A stretch of DNA of 64,000 bases from an uncultured Bizionia sp. (GCA_947496215.1 CANMCF010000011.1:62001-126000); one strand, 5' to 3'; shown: positions 18,618 to 29,348, counted from the first letter of the stretch. Notes: a model not told the origin generated them from the letters alone. Numbers and translations: made by a program.

Positions 18618-19610
18618 ATGGCAGTATTCAATTTTCAGAAGCCCGACAAAGTAATCATGATCGATTCAACCGATTTTGAAGGTAAATTCGAATTTAGACC
18701 TTTAGAACCTGGTTATGGATTAACAGTAGGAAATGCGCTTAGAAGAGTTTTATTATCTTCTTTAGAAGGATTTGCTATAACATCAGTTAGAATCGAAGGT
18801 GTAGATCACGAATTCTCAACAATTGCAGGTGTAGTAGAAGATGTAACCGAAATTATCTTGAATTTAAAACAATTGCGTTTTAAAAGGCAGATAGAGGATG
18901 TAGACAACGAATCTGTTTCTATCTCTATTTCAGGGCAAGATCAAATTACAGCTGGTGATTTCCAAAAGTTCATATCAGGATTCCAAGTGTTAAATTCAGA
19001 TTTGGTTATCTGTAATTTGGATTCGAAGGTGAACATCAACATGGAAATAACAATTGAAAAAGGAAGAGGTTATGTTCCAGCAGAAGAAAATAAGAAAGCT
19101 TCAGCACCAATAGGAACAATCTTTACAGATTCAATCTATACACCTATAAAAAATGTTAAGTATAGCATTGAGAACTATCGTGTAGAACAAAAGACAGATT
19201 ACGAAAAATTGGTTTTCGAAATCATATCTGATGGTTCAATCACACCTCAAGATGCATTAACAGAAGCAGCAAAAACATTGATTCACCACTTTATGTTGTT
19301 CTCTGATGAGAGAATTACATTGGAGGCTGATGAAATTGCACAAACTGAAACTTATGATGAAGAATCACTTCATATGAGACAGTTGCTTAAAACGAAGTTG
19401 GTGGATATGGATCTATCCGTACGTGCACTTAACTGTTTAAAAGCTGCAGAAGTAGATACCTTGGGAGACTTGGTGTCATTCAACAAAAATGATTTAATGA
19501 AGTTCCGTAACTTCGGTAAGAAATCCTTGACAGAACTAGAAGAGCTAGTAAATGTGAAGGGATTGAATTTCGGAATGGATTTATCGAAATATAAACTAGA
19601 TAAAGACTAA
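18618..19610 (+). CDS. rpoA: DNA-directed RNA polymerase subunit alpha
   Basis: RpoA, 330 aa. The N-terminal dimerisation domain (to about residue 235) shows [25 protein letters not shown] and the beta-contact region; the C-terminal domain (about 255-325) has [14 protein letters not shown]-like HhH sequence ([32 protein letters not shown]) used for UP-element and activator contacts. Located between rpsD and rplQ as in most bacteria. Confidence 0.98.
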   Translation: MAVFNFQKPDKVIMIDSTDFEGKFEFRPLEPGYGLTVGNALRRVLLSSLEGFAITSVRIEGVDHEFSTIAGVVEDVTEIILNLKQLRFKRQIEDVDNESVSISISGQDQITAGDFQKFISGFQVLNSDLVICNLDSKVNINMEITIEKGRGYVPAEENKKASAPIGTIFTDSIYTPIKNVKYSIENYRVEQKTDYEKLVFEIISDGSITPQDALTEAAKTLIHHFMLFSDERITLEADEIAQTETYDEESLHMRQLLKTKLVDMDLSVRALNCLKAAEVDTLGDLVSFNKNDLMKFRNFGKKSLTELEELVNVKGLNFGMDLSKYKLDKD

Positions 19611-19670
19611 TACATCATATTTTGCTCCTCAATAAGAGTAGATGCAAGATGGTGATTAAAACAAAATGTC

Positions 19671-20138
19671 ATGAGACACGGAAAAAAAGTAAACCACTTA
19701 GGTAGACAAACAGCTCATAGAAAAGCTATGTTGGCAAATATGGCTTGTTCTTTAATTCAGCACAAGCGTATCAACACTACTGTAGCCAAGGCGAAAGCTT
19801 TGAAGCAATTCGTTGAGCCAATGATTACTAAATCTAAATCAGATACAACTCACAACAGACGTATCGTCTTTAGTCGTTTAAGACAAAAGGAGGCAGTTAC
19901 GGAATTGTTTAGAGACGTAGCAGCTAAGATTGGTGACAGACCAGGAGGTTACACAAGAATCATAAAGCTTGGTAATCGTTTGGGAGATAACGCTGATATG
20001 GCAATGATCGAATTGGTAGACTACAATGAAATCTACAATGCAGACAAAGTAGCTAAGAAAACAACTCGTAGAAGTAGAAGAGGAGGAAAACCTGCTGCTG
20101 CACCAGTTGAAACCAAAGCGACAAACGAAGAAGAATAA
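19671..20138 (+). CDS. rplQ: 50S ribosomal protein L17 (bL17)
   Basis: bL17, 155 aa. [21 protein letters not shown] and [18 protein letters not shown] are diagnostic. The C-terminus is extended by a basic then Ala/Glu-rich tail ([16 protein letters not shown]) beyond the roughly 125-residue core. It is the last gene before a strong terminator. Confidence 0.97.
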   Translation: MRHGKKVNHLGRQTAHRKAMLANMACSLIQHKRINTTVAKAKALKQFVEPMITKSKSDTTHNRRIVFSRLRQKEAVTELFRDVAAKIGDRPGGYTRIIKLGNRLGDNADMAMIELVDYNEIYNADKVAKKTTRRSRRGGKPAAAPVETKATNEEE

Positions 20139-20161
20139 ATGTTAACAAGCATTTAAAATAT

Positions 20162-20195
20162 AAAGGATAAACTATTTTAGTTTATCCTTTTTTTT
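20162..20195 (+). terminator. Intrinsic terminator after rplQ
   Basis: A 13-bp perfect stem (20162-20174 with 20178-20190, core AAAGGATAAACTA) with a TTT loop is followed by further Ts to 20195. It closes the rpsD-rpoA-rplQ unit. Confidence 0.93.
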
Positions 20196-20232
20196 ATGCA
20201 ATTTTGCAAAACTTTTTGACACAACTACTACA

Positions 20233-21336
20233 ATGAAATATCAAAAATTAAAAAAGGCACTTATTTTACTTGCGGACGGAACTATTTTTCACGGAAAAGC
20301 AGTAGGTAAGGAAGGAAGCGCATTTGGCGAAGTTTGTTTTAACACAGGAATGACAGGGTATCAAGAAATTTTTACCGACCCTTCATATTATGGACAGCTA
20401 ATGATAACTACCAATGCGCACATAGGAAACTATGGAGTCAACAAAGATGAAATGGAATCTGACTCCGTAAAAATAGCAGGACTGATATGTAAAAATTTCA
20501 GTTATGAGTTTTCTAGAGATGATGCAGACGGATCATTGGAAGACTTTCTTAACGAAAACAATCTGTTAGCGATTTCTGATGTAGATACAAGGGCACTGGT
20601 AAGTTATATAAGAGATCATGGAGCAATGAATGCCGTGATCACTACGGAGATTGAAAAGATGGACGAGCTTAAGAAGCAGTTGGCAGGGATACCAGATATG
20701 AATGGTTTGGAGTTGGCTTCAAAGGTGTCAACAAAGGAGCCCTATTTCGTAGGAGATGAAAATGCATCAATAAAAATAGCTGCTTTGGACATAGGGATTA
20801 AAAAGAACATTCTTAGGAACCTATCCAATCGTGGAGCTTACATTAAGGTCTTTCCATACGATTCTACATTCGAAGAGTTAAGCGCTTGGAAACCTAATGG
20901 CTATTTCTTGTCAAATGGACCAGGAGATCCAGAACCATTGGTTGATGCTCAGAATTTGGCAAAAGAAATAATAAACAGAAACCTGCCTTTATTCGGCATT
21001 TGTCTTGGACATCAAGTGATAGCTTTGGCGAATGGGATATCGACATATAAAATGCACAATGGACATAGAGGAATCAACCACCCTGTAAAAAATATGCTTA
21101 CAGGCAAAGGTGAGATTACTTCACAAAACCATGGTTTTGCCATTAACAGAGAAGAAGCAGAAGCACATCCAGATTTGGAAATCACACATGTGCATTTAAA
21201 TGATGACACCGTGGCTGGAATAAAGATGAAATCTAAAAATTGCTTTTCGGTACAGTATCATCCGGAAGCAAGCCCAGGGCCACATGATTCGTCTTATTTG
21301 TTTGACGAATTCATTAAGAACATTAAGTCTAACTAA
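20233..21336 (+). CDS. carA: Carbamoyl-phosphate synthase small (glutaminase) subunit
   Basis: CarA, 367 aa, hydrolyses glutamine and passes ammonia to CarB for carbamoyl phosphate used in pyrimidine and arginine synthesis. The C-terminal class I amidotransferase domain carries nucleophile Cys257 (FGICLGHQ) and His343/Glu345 (YHPEASPGP). carB is not in the window. The ATG at 20233 gives an N-terminus reading KKALILLADGTIFHG, which fits the family. Flanked by terminators on both sides, so it appears monocistronic. Confidence 0.96.
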   Translation: MKYQKLKKALILLADGTIFHGKAVGKEGSAFGEVCFNTGMTGYQEIFTDPSYYGQLMITTNAHIGNYGVNKDEMESDSVKIAGLICKNFSYEFSRDDADGSLEDFLNENNLLAISDVDTRALVSYIRDHGAMNAVITTEIEKMDELKKQLAGIPDMNGLELASKVSTKEPYFVGDENASIKIAALDIGIKKNILRNLSNRGAYIKVFPYDSTFEELSAWKPNGYFLSNGPGDPEPLVDAQNLAKEIINRNLPLFGICLGHQVIALANGISTYKMHNGHRGINHPVKNMLTGKGEITSQNHGFAINREEAEAHPDLEITHVHLNDDTVAGIKMKSKNCFSVQYHPEASPGPHDSSYLFDEFIKNIKSN

Positions 21337-21341
21337 TATGA

Positions 21342-21376
21342 AAAAGGCAATAAACATCAGGTTTTATTGCCTTTTC
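21342..21376 (+). terminator. Intrinsic terminator after carA
   Basis: AAAAGGCAATAAA (21342-21354) pairs with TTTATTGCCTTTT (21363-21375) around an 8-base loop. The T run is short because it is mainly part of the stem. Confidence 0.8.
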
Positions 21377-21430
21377 AATTTTACTAAAACGTTTTAGCAA
21401 TTATTTTATTCAATTCTGAAACAATTACTA

Positions 21431-21460
21431 TTTACAACCCAGAATTTAGCAGTAAATTTG
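21431..21460 (+). promoter_or_regulatory. Promoter for eno
   Basis: TTTA (21431-21434), 18 bases, then TAAATTTG (21453-21460). The -7 element is a full match, the -33 element one base off. It lies 29 bases before the eno ATG. Confidence 0.7.
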
Positions 21461-21471
21461 AAGGGTATTAA

Positions 21472-22779
<1,308 letters not shown>

Positions 22780-22819
22780 CTCGATTGAACATAGGAAGCA
22801 TTTTTTGTTTCAACATTAT

Positions 22820-22853
22820 AAAAAACCATTGACATCCAGTTGATGGTTTTTTT
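22820..22853 (+). terminator. Intrinsic terminator after eno
   Basis: AAAAAACCAT (22820-22829) pairs with ATGGTTTTTT (22843-22852), with extra pairs TGAC/GTTG inside the loop. A final T follows. Confidence 0.85.
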
Positions 22854-22993
22854 GATGCTATTTGGGGTGAAAATTTGTGTCAGGATGTCAAAATGATTGC
22901 TTTTTTTCAGCTCATAAATTTTGGTAATGTAGTAATTGTTAAATCCTTTGTTAATCGATTTCCTAAATCGGTACATATTTTGTAATTTCGCTA

Positions 22994-23007
22994 TGTCGAA
23001 TTCGACA
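22994..23007. promoter_or_regulatory. 14-bp perfect palindrome upstream of gltA
   Basis: TGTCGAATTCGACA is its own reverse complement and lies 29 bases before the gltA ATG, where a repressor or activator dimer could bind. Function unknown. Confidence 0.45.
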
Positions 23008-23036
23008 AAGAATCAAAATTAAATTCTCAAAAATAT

Positions 23037-24323
23037 ATGTCAAAAACTGCTACGTTAGAAATTAATGGCCAAAAGCACGATTTCCCTTTAATTACGGGAA
23101 CAGAAAATGAAGTTGCAATAGATATAAAAACACTAAGAGGTGTGACGGGGGGGGTAACAACAATAGATCCTGGATATAAAAACACTGGTTCTTGTGAAAG
23201 CGCAATAACCTTTTTAAATGGAGAAGAAGGTATTTTAAGATATAGAGGTTATGCCATTGAAGATTTAGCAGAAAAAGCCAGTTTTTTAGAAGTAGCCTAT
23301 CTTTTGATTTTTGGAGAATTGCCAACAAGAGTTGAATTGGATAAATTTCATGCGGACATCAAAGAAGAGTCTGTGGTGGATGACGACATTAAGAAAATAT
23401 TGGATGCATTTCCAAAGGCGGCACACCCGATGGGAGTATTGTCTTCTTTGACCAGTGCCTTGACGGCTTTTAACCCTTCTTCAGTCAATGTAGATTCGGA
23501 AGAGGATATGTATCGAGCAATTGTAAAGATAATGGGGAAATTCCCGGTATTGGTTGCTTGGACGATGCGTAAGCAAAAAGGATTGCCGTTGGATTATGGA
23601 GATGATTCTTTGGGATACGTTGAGAATGTCCTTAAGATGATGTTCAAGAAACCAAATCAAGAATATGTTGAAAATCCAATTTTAGTAAACGCATTGGATA
23701 AGCTGTTGATATTGCATGCCGATCATGAACAAAATTGTTCTACATCGACAGTAAGAATAGTAGGTTCTTCCCACGCAGGGTTATTTGCTTCATTGTCTGC
23801 TGGAATCTCTGCACTTTGGGGGCCTCTTCATGGAGGAGCCAACCAAGCGGTTTTGGAGATGTTGGAAGCGATAAAAGAAGACGGAGGAGATACCAAGAAG
23901 TTTATGGCAAAAGCCAAAGACAAAGAAGATCCTTTTAGATTAATGGGATTTGGGCATAGAGTATACAAGAATTTTGATCCTAGAGCAAAAATTATCAAAG
24001 TGGCTGCAGACGAGGTACTGGGAGATCTAGGAATAGAAGATCCAGTATTGGACATAGCAAAAGGACTGGCTACTGAAGCATTGAGTGATGAATATTTTGT
24101 AAAACGAAAACTATACCCAAATGTGGATTTCTATTCGGGAATAATATACAGGGCAATGGGAATACCGGTGGAAATGTTTACAGTGATGTTTGCATTGGGA
24201 CGTTTGCCAGGATGGATAGCACAATGGAAGGAAATGAGAACTCGTAAAGAACCGATTGGTCGTCCAAGACAAGTCTATACGGGAGAAAATCACAGAGAAT
24301 TCAAAACTGTGGACGACAGATAA
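23037..24323 (+). CDS. gltA: Citrate synthase
   Basis: GltA, 428 aa, condenses acetyl-CoA with oxaloacetate to citrate. The N-terminal extension of type II enzymes is present. Catalytic-region motifs are HEQNCSTSTVRIVGSSHAG, GPLHGGANQAVL, GFGHRVYKNFDPRA and VDFYSGIIYRAMGIP. The coding sequence contains a run of eight Gs (23147-23154), unusual in this AT-rich DNA, within the TGGVT codons; the frame is intact. It ends in a terminator and stands alone. Confidence 0.97.
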   Translation: MSKTATLEINGQKHDFPLITGTENEVAIDIKTLRGVTGGVTTIDPGYKNTGSCESAITFLNGEEGILRYRGYAIEDLAEKASFLEVAYLLIFGELPTRVELDKFHADIKEESVVDDDIKKILDAFPKAAHPMGVLSSLTSALTAFNPSSVNVDSEEDMYRAIVKIMGKFPVLVAWTMRKQKGLPLDYGDDSLGYVENVLKMMFKKPNQEYVENPILVNALDKLLILHADHEQNCSTSTVRIVGSSHAGLFASLSAGISALWGPLHGGANQAVLEMLEAIKEDGGDTKKFMAKAKDKEDPFRLMGFGHRVYKNFDPRAKIIKVAADEVLGDLGIEDPVLDIAKGLATEALSDEYFVKRKLYPNVDFYSGIIYRAMGIPVEMFTVMFALGRLPGWIAQWKEMRTRKEPIGRPRQVYTGENHREFKTVDDR

Positions 24324-24342
24324 TATTCGAAAGATTATATAC

Positions 24343-24374
24343 AAAGCTTCATAATTTATTATGAAGCTTTTTTT
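24343..24374 (+). terminator. Intrinsic terminator after gltA
   Basis: AAAGCTTCATAA (24343-24354) and TTATGAAGCTTT (24359-24370) form a perfect 12-bp stem with a TTTA loop; the T tract runs to 24374. Confidence 0.93.
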
Positions 24375-24386
24375 ATATTTACCGCT

Positions 24387-25301
24387 ATGTTAAAACTGAA
24401 TGTAAAAAACGAAACTGCACGCCTTAGGGCAGTTATCCTAGGTACTGCAAAAAGCAATGGGCCAATACCTAAAGCAGAAGATTGTTATGACCCAAAAAGT
24501 AAGTTACATGTATTGGCAGGAACGTATCCTACAGAAGCAGATATGGTAAACGAAATGGAGGCTGTGGCCGAAGTTTTCAAGAAGTATGATGTAAAGGTAT
24601 TCAGGCCAGAGATAATAGAAGATTACAATCAAATATTTTCTAGAGACATTGCTTTTGTCATAGAGAATAAACTTGTCAAAGCAAATATCCTACCTGATCG
24701 TGATCGCGAATATGAAGCAATTCAGCATGTCGTAAGTCAAATAAACCCTGAAGACGTTATAGAGCTTCCAGAAGAATGTCACATAGAAGGAGGGGATGTT
24801 ATGCCTTGGGGAGATTATATTTTCATAGGAACCTATTCCGGTGAGGATTATTCCGATTATATCACGGCAAGGACAAATATGGATGCAGTGATAGCGTTGC
24901 AAGAGAATTTTCCAGAAAAGACGGTAAAGGCTTTTGAACTAAGAAAACACAATACAGACCCAAAAGAGAATGCACTACATTTGGATTGTTGCTTTCAACC
25001 GATAGGAAAGGACAAAGCCATACTGCATAAAAATGGATTTCTCGTAGAAAGCGAATATCTATGGTTGGTAGAGTACTTTGGAAAGGACAACATCTTCGAA
25101 ATTACTAAAGATGAAATGTACAATATGAATAGTAACGTTTTCTCCATCTCAGAGGAGGTAATCATTTCCGAGAAGAACTTTATACGATTAAATTCTTGGT
25201 TACGCGAAAAGGGATTTACAGTGGAAGAAGTGCCTTATGCAGAAATAGCGAAGCAAGAAGGATTATTGCGTTGTAGCACGATGCCTTTAATAAGAGACTA
25301 G
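24387..25301 (+). CDS. Guanidino-group-modifying enzyme (DDAH / arginine deiminase / amidinotransferase family)
   Basis: 304 aa of the amidinotransferase superfamily, whose five-bladed beta/alpha propeller enzymes act on guanidino groups such as arginine or methylarginines through a Cys nucleophile. Visible active-site elements: EGGD at 134-137, His198 in ALHLDC, and Cys296 in GLLRCSTMPL near the C-terminus, in the RC-x-SMPL context of arginine deiminases. The Glu/Asp of EGGD and the His would complete the triad. The exact substrate cannot be read from sequence. The ATG lies 12 bases after the gltA terminator, with an imperfect TATATTTA element within that gap. Confidence 0.85.
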   Translation: MLKLNVKNETARLRAVILGTAKSNGPIPKAEDCYDPKSKLHVLAGTYPTEADMVNEMEAVAEVFKKYDVKVFRPEIIEDYNQIFSRDIAFVIENKLVKANILPDRDREYEAIQHVVSQINPEDVIELPEECHIEGGDVMPWGDYIFIGTYSGEDYSDYITARTNMDAVIALQENFPEKTVKAFELRKHNTDPKENALHLDCCFQPIGKDKAILHKNGFLVESEYLWLVEYFGKDNIFEITKDEMYNMNSNVFSISEEVIISEKNFIRLNSWLREKGFTVEEVPYAEIAKQEGLLRCSTMPLIRD

Positions 25302-25331
25302 ATAAAATCGTTCAACAAAGATTTTTAAGAT

Positions 25332-25370
25332 AAAAACCGATATGCTTTTTCAATTGCTTATCGGTTTTTT
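25332..25370 (+). terminator. Intrinsic terminator after the amidinotransferase-family gene
   Basis: AAAAACCGATA (25332-25342) pairs with TATCGGTTTTT (25359-25369); the T tract is part of and extends just past the stem. Confidence 0.9.
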
Positions 25371-25469
25371 ATTGTTAGATCACTTGGACTGACAATAAAA
25401 AAATGCATAAAAATTACTGTTTCAATAATGCCTAATTTATAAATCGGGCAATACTGTACTTGTATAACC

Positions 25470-25500
25470 TCTTTTTTTGAAATTTCTTTGAAGTATCAAA
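25470..25500 (+). promoter_or_regulatory. Probable promoter for the GG-leader peptide
   Basis: TTG (25470-25472), 20 bases, then TTTCTTTG (25493-25500), one base from TAnnTTTG. It lies 35 bases before the peptide ATG. Confidence 0.45.
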
Positions 25501-25535
25501 ATACGAGAACCTAGTATTAATTTAAAACAGTTATT

Positions 25536-25676
25536 ATGAAAAAAGTCCTTAGAAGTTTTAAAACGGATTCTATGACAGAATTGAGTATGGAACAATTGCT
25601 AATGATTAAAGGAGGCTATGATCCATGGGCAAATGCTATGGATGAAAATAATCCTTGGATTGAGGGAGAAGGATAA
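25536..25676 (+). CDS. Double-glycine leader peptide (bacteriocin/RiPP-like precursor), orphan
   Basis: A 46-codon gene too short for routine calling. The N-terminal part has the form of a GG leader: basic start (MKKVLRSFKTDSM), then TELSMEQLLMIKGG with the L..E.L..I.GG spacing recognised by C39-peptidase ABC exporters. Cleavage after Gly27 would release a 19-residue product, YDPWANAMDENNPWIEGEG, with two [DN]PW motifs and no Cys, Ser or Thr, which excludes lanthipeptide or sactipeptide chemistry on those residues. No exporter, radical SAM or other maturation gene is in the window. It has its own likely promoter and a following hairpin. Confidence 0.7.
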   Translation: MKKVLRSFKTDSMTELSMEQLLMIKGGYDPWANAMDENNPWIEGEG

Positions 25677-25686
25677 AACAAATGGA

Positions 25687-25719
25687 AAACCCCGATGAGG
25701 ACATAGCTTGTCGGGGTTT
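25687..25719 (+). terminator. Hairpin after the GG-leader peptide, possibly bidirectional
   Basis: AAACCCCGA (25687-25695) and TCGGGGTTT (25711-25719) form a GC-rich 9-bp stem between the peptide gene and the converging M28 peptidase gene (stop at 25733). T-rich sequence flanks both sides. Confidence 0.75.
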
Positions 25720-25732
25720 ATGTTTAAGTTGT

Positions 25733-26899
25733 CTAATTAATAATTATCTTTTTTACAATGGTAGTTTCGTTGTTTTTGAATGCAGCAAAATAAATACCTT
25801 TGTTCAAGAAACTTAAATCTAAGGATTTTATTTGATTGTCAATGGAGGTGCTAAATGTCTTCTTTCCAAGAATGTCCCTTATTTCCAGTTTCAAGTCTTT
25901 AGGAGTTGTAGTATTGTAATCAATGTTTAAAATGCCATGAGTAGGGTTAGGATGGAGATTGATGCTATTTTCAATGCTGTCTATGGTTGAAACACCCAAT
26001 GTCTCAACGCCCACTGCAAAATGTAAAGCAGCACCCAAGGCACCTTTGGTAACCTCATAAAGATAATCTACATCCATATTGGTCAATACATCGGTAGAGG
26101 TATGAGCATGTGGCGTTTCGTTTTTTTCAAACAATCCGGTTATTATTTCTCCATTGTTCTCAAAAGGAATGTAATCTGATGCATAGGCATTGGAAATTTG
26201 AGTGTTCAAGTTCGAGTAGAAACCAATGGAATTTGCCAAGACCGTAGTTGCATCAGCAGATGCAGCATTGTTGGCACTGGATCCTGCGATGTCCTTTTCG
26301 CATACTATGATGTCGTTTACCATACCATTAACCCCACCAACTTCATCAATGTTGAAGACAAGGGAAATGTCTAGGTTTTGAGGTATGACAGTGTTATTTA
26401 CATAATAGTTGCTGCCAATCAATCCTGGCTCCTCACCACTAAAATGTATGAATTTAATGGAGTATTCCGTGTCAACATCTTTAAGCAACCTAGCCAACTC
26501 CATGATCAGAACTGTACCACTGCCATTGTCGTTGGTTCCAGGACCATTTATAGTATCATAGTGAGCATCGATTATTAAAAAGGTATCAGGGTAGACAGTA
26601 CCCGTTTTGGTAACGATGATGTTGTTGGTCGTACCACCGGAGTAACTAAAAGGTTGTTCAACGATATCCGTATAGCCTAGGCTCTCATATCTAGCTTTTA
26701 TCCAATTTTGTGTATTGTTAAGGGCAGGTGTACCGATGGACTTAATTCCAAAGTCTTCATAAGAATTAAGATCTGCCAGTATGTTGCTGGAAGAAACATT
26801 GCTTACAACGCTATTGTAGAACGTATTGTATGTTTGAGCGTTTATAAGAGGAGAACAAAAAAATAAAAGACAAATGGCAATATGTAAAAAGTGTTTCAT
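25733..26899 (-). CDS. Secreted M28-family zinc peptidase with T9SS sorting domain
   Basis: 388 aa. Signal peptide about 1-21 (ending INA|Q). The M28 core has the metal ligands His113 and Asp115 (AHYDT), Asp124 (TNDNGSGT), the Glu156-Glu157 pair (SGEEPGL), Asp185 (FNIDEVG) and a later His in PHAHTSTD. The C-terminal 80 residues (LHPNPTHGILNIDY to KKIIIN) are a type A T9SS sorting domain. It probably acts as an extracellular or surface aminopeptidase. The start is preceded by A/T-rich sequence; it converges on the GG-leader peptide gene. A second M28 cargo is at 38124. Confidence 0.93.
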   Translation of the reverse strand: MKHFLHIAICLLFFCSPLINAQTYNTFYNSVVSNVSSSNILADLNSYEDFGIKSIGTPALNNTQNWIKARYESLGYTDIVEQPFSYSGGTTNNIIVTKTGTVYPDTFLIIDAHYDTINGPGTNDNGSGTVLIMELARLLKDVDTEYSIKFIHFSGEEPGLIGSNYYVNNTVIPQNLDISLVFNIDEVGGVNGMVNDIIVCEKDIAGSSANNAASADATTVLANSIGFYSNLNTQISNAYASDYIPFENNGEIITGLFEKNETPHAHTSTDVLTNMDVDYLYEVTKGALGAALHFAVGVETLGVSTIDSIENSINLHPNPTHGILNIDYNTTTPKDLKLEIRDILGKKTFSTSIDNQIKSLDLSFLNKGIYFAAFKNNETTIVKKIIIN

Positions 26900-27023
26900 A
26901 AAGGATGGTTTTTGTACGGTTCAAGATGTTTAATATATATAACAATGAGTGTCGTATATACCCTACTTTACAAAATTTATAATCAAGGTTAGGTAAAATC
27001 AAGACATTTATAAATGGAAATGA

Positions 27024-29348
27024 TTAAAAGTTGACTCTAAAACTCAAGTTTGGTGTAATACCTAATGATTTTGTCTTTGTTTCTATTACGGAAGTACCAT
27101 TGTCTTCGTCTATAGTATAATAAGTATTCAAATTGTTTTCCTTGTCCAATAGATTCCATATTGACAATCCAATTTTGGCCTTGGTGGTTTTGGAGAAATT
27201 AAAATCATAGGTGGTGGAAAAATCGGTTCTGAAATAATCATCTAGATTACTGCTGTTCGGTGCACCATAGTTAATGGCATTGTCGAATACCTCATTGCCT
27301 TCCTCAGGTTTGGTGATTGCTTTTCCAGATCGCCAATTCACACCAAGGGCGAATTTGAAGTTGTCAATGGAATATGTACTTGCAAAGGTAACAGTGTGCC
27401 TAATGTCCAAGTTGTTGGGAAACGGGTTTCCATTGTTCAGGGTATCGAAGGTGTAGTCGTTTTTACTTAAAGAATAGCTTAGCCAAGTACTCGTGTTCGT
27501 AAACCGTTTATTGATTAGAAAATCGATACCCTTCACTTTGTAACTACCAATGGCATTGACAAATTGGTATTGGTTTTGAAACCCTTGGCTACGTGTTTTT
27601 ATTCCATCGACATTTTTTATGAAAGCTTCGGCACTTAATAATAGATTATTCTTGTTGAAATGAAAACCAATGGAAGCCTGTTTGCTTTCTATTATGGGTA
27701 TTGTGGTATTGTTGGCCAAAACCCAACGTCTCTGATCGATTCCTAAAAAATCATTTTGCCTGTTTACACGTTGTGAGGTTGTCTGACTCTTGAACTCCCC
27801 TAGAGCTTCTACCTTTAAATGTTTGAACAATTGCTGACTAAAACTCAATCTAGGTTCAATGATGAGTTTGCGAAACTTGTCGAAGTAGTTCCCTCTAATT
27901 CCAGCTCTCAATAATGTGTTTTTATTATTGGATAGAAATGTGATTTCACTATACCCGGATTGCCCCCTTAGTACTTTCTTTATGTTACTTGTAAAAGCAG
28001 GACTATTTATGTCTTGAAAGTTCGTAACTCCAATTTCTGAATATTGGTAGCCATTAACCCATTTCAAGTTGTTGTTTAAAGTATAATCCGCTTGAATCTT
28101 CAAACCACTGTCCAGTACTTCGTTCCGTTGGATCAAACGTTGATTGTTGGTGACATCGAAATCTGTGGCATTCAACTTGTAGTTGGAAGAATACAAATGC
28201 AAGTTACTTGAGAAAGTATTGCTCCATTGCCTATTGTAAGATAATCCGGTAGCCAAATTGGATTGAGAAATCCCACTACTGGAAATGTTTTCATTGCTAA
28301 CGCTGGAATCTTCTTCAAGATAGTCCAAAGTATTGAACATCGTAATGAAGTTGAATCGTAATTTGTCTCTTTCGGAAATATCGTGTAAAATCTTTATGCC
28401 GAAGTCATAAAAATAAAAAGTATCATCTATGGAAATGTTTTTATTTGGATTTGATTGATTGTCTGTTACATCCGAATTTTGAAGAATACGCTTGAAAAAC
28501 TGTTTGTAGGTTGGCGTTTTTAAGCCAGTAACAGAATTTCGCAATGAAGCTTGAATTTCTAGATTCTCATTTAATGGTATTTTTGCAAAACCATCGGCGT
28601 ATAGAAGATTAAGCCCTACCCCACTATTGAAGGAGGTGTTAATGTCATCTCCCAATTGTATGTCTACGGTACTGGAAATCCCATCCCCAAAAACTGCACT
28701 CGTACCATTTTTGGATACCAGGATGTTTTTTGTCAAATAAGGACTAAAAGCTGAGATCAAACCAAAAAAATGACCAGACTGATACATTTTGATACCATCC
28801 CATAATATTAGGTTTTGATTATGCGTACCGCCTCGAACATTCAATGTGGAAACGGTTTCGTCGATACTTAAAATGCCAGGAAGAGCTTGTATGGTTTGGA
28901 GAATGTCCGGTTCTATCAAACCTGGTAGAATACCAAAGGCCTTTGGTTTTATGTCTATGGCTCCAGTTCCTTTTTTTGAAATTCCAGAGGTTAGGAAATT
29001 TGGGATGACAACCTCGTCTAACTCTTGAACGTCTAACAAGTTTTTTATTGCTTTTTGGGGAGGTTTTATGGCTATAAAACGATTATTCAAAATTTGAAAT
29101 TCCAATTTGGTATCGTTTTCTATACTTAGGAGTACCTCCCTCAAACTAAAGCTTGGACTGGGAACTGTGGCATCTTTGTCTTTGATGGTTTTGTCAGCGT
29201 AGGAAAAACTAATGTTGTAACGAGACTCCAATGTTTTTAAAATAGAGATAAGCGGCTGCTTTTCGGTTTCAGTTACTTGTGAAAAAACATTCAAAAAACT
29301 AAAAACAAATGCTAATATTAAAAGTATAGGCTTGCCTTTTTTACTCAC
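27024..29348 (-). CDS. STN-domain TonB-dependent outer-membrane receptor (signal transducer type)
   Basis: 774 aa. Signal peptide about 1-23, then an N-terminal STN (secretin/TonB short) signalling domain (about 30-95), a plug domain (about 125-230, with SIDETVSTLNVRGGTHNQ) and a 22-strand-type barrel ending in Phe (LSFRVNF), as outer-membrane proteins do. Its STN domain should contact FecR, whose gene overlaps its start by eight bases. It lacks the carboxypeptidase-like domain typical of SusC-type receptors. The ligand is unknown. It is last in the sigma-FecR-receptor set. Confidence 0.9.
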   Translation of the reverse strand: MSKKGKPILLILAFVFSFLNVFSQVTETEKQPLISILKTLESRYNISFSYADKTIKDKDATVPSPSFSLREVLLSIENDTKLEFQILNNRFIAIKPPQKAIKNLLDVQELDEVVIPNFLTSGISKKGTGAIDIKPKAFGILPGLIEPDILQTIQALPGILSIDETVSTLNVRGGTHNQNLILWDGIKMYQSGHFFGLISAFSPYLTKNILVSKNGTSAVFGDGISSTVDIQLGDDINTSFNSGVGLNLLYADGFAKIPLNENLEIQASLRNSVTGLKTPTYKQFFKRILQNSDVTDNQSNPNKNISIDDTFYFYDFGIKILHDISERDKLRFNFITMFNTLDYLEEDSSVSNENISSSGISQSNLATGLSYNRQWSNTFSSNLHLYSSNYKLNATDFDVTNNQRLIQRNEVLDSGLKIQADYTLNNNLKWVNGYQYSEIGVTNFQDINSPAFTSNIKKVLRGQSGYSEITFLSNNKNTLLRAGIRGNYFDKFRKLIIEPRLSFSQQLFKHLKVEALGEFKSQTTSQRVNRQNDFLGIDQRRWVLANNTTIPIIESKQASIGFHFNKNNLLLSAEAFIKNVDGIKTRSQGFQNQYQFVNAIGSYKVKGIDFLINKRFTNTSTWLSYSLSKNDYTFDTLNNGNPFPNNLDIRHTVTFASTYSIDNFKFALGVNWRSGKAITKPEEGNEVFDNAINYGAPNSSNLDDYFRTDFSTTYDFNFSKTTKAKIGLSIWNLLDKENNLNTYYTIDEDNGTSVIETKTKSLGITPNLSFRVNF

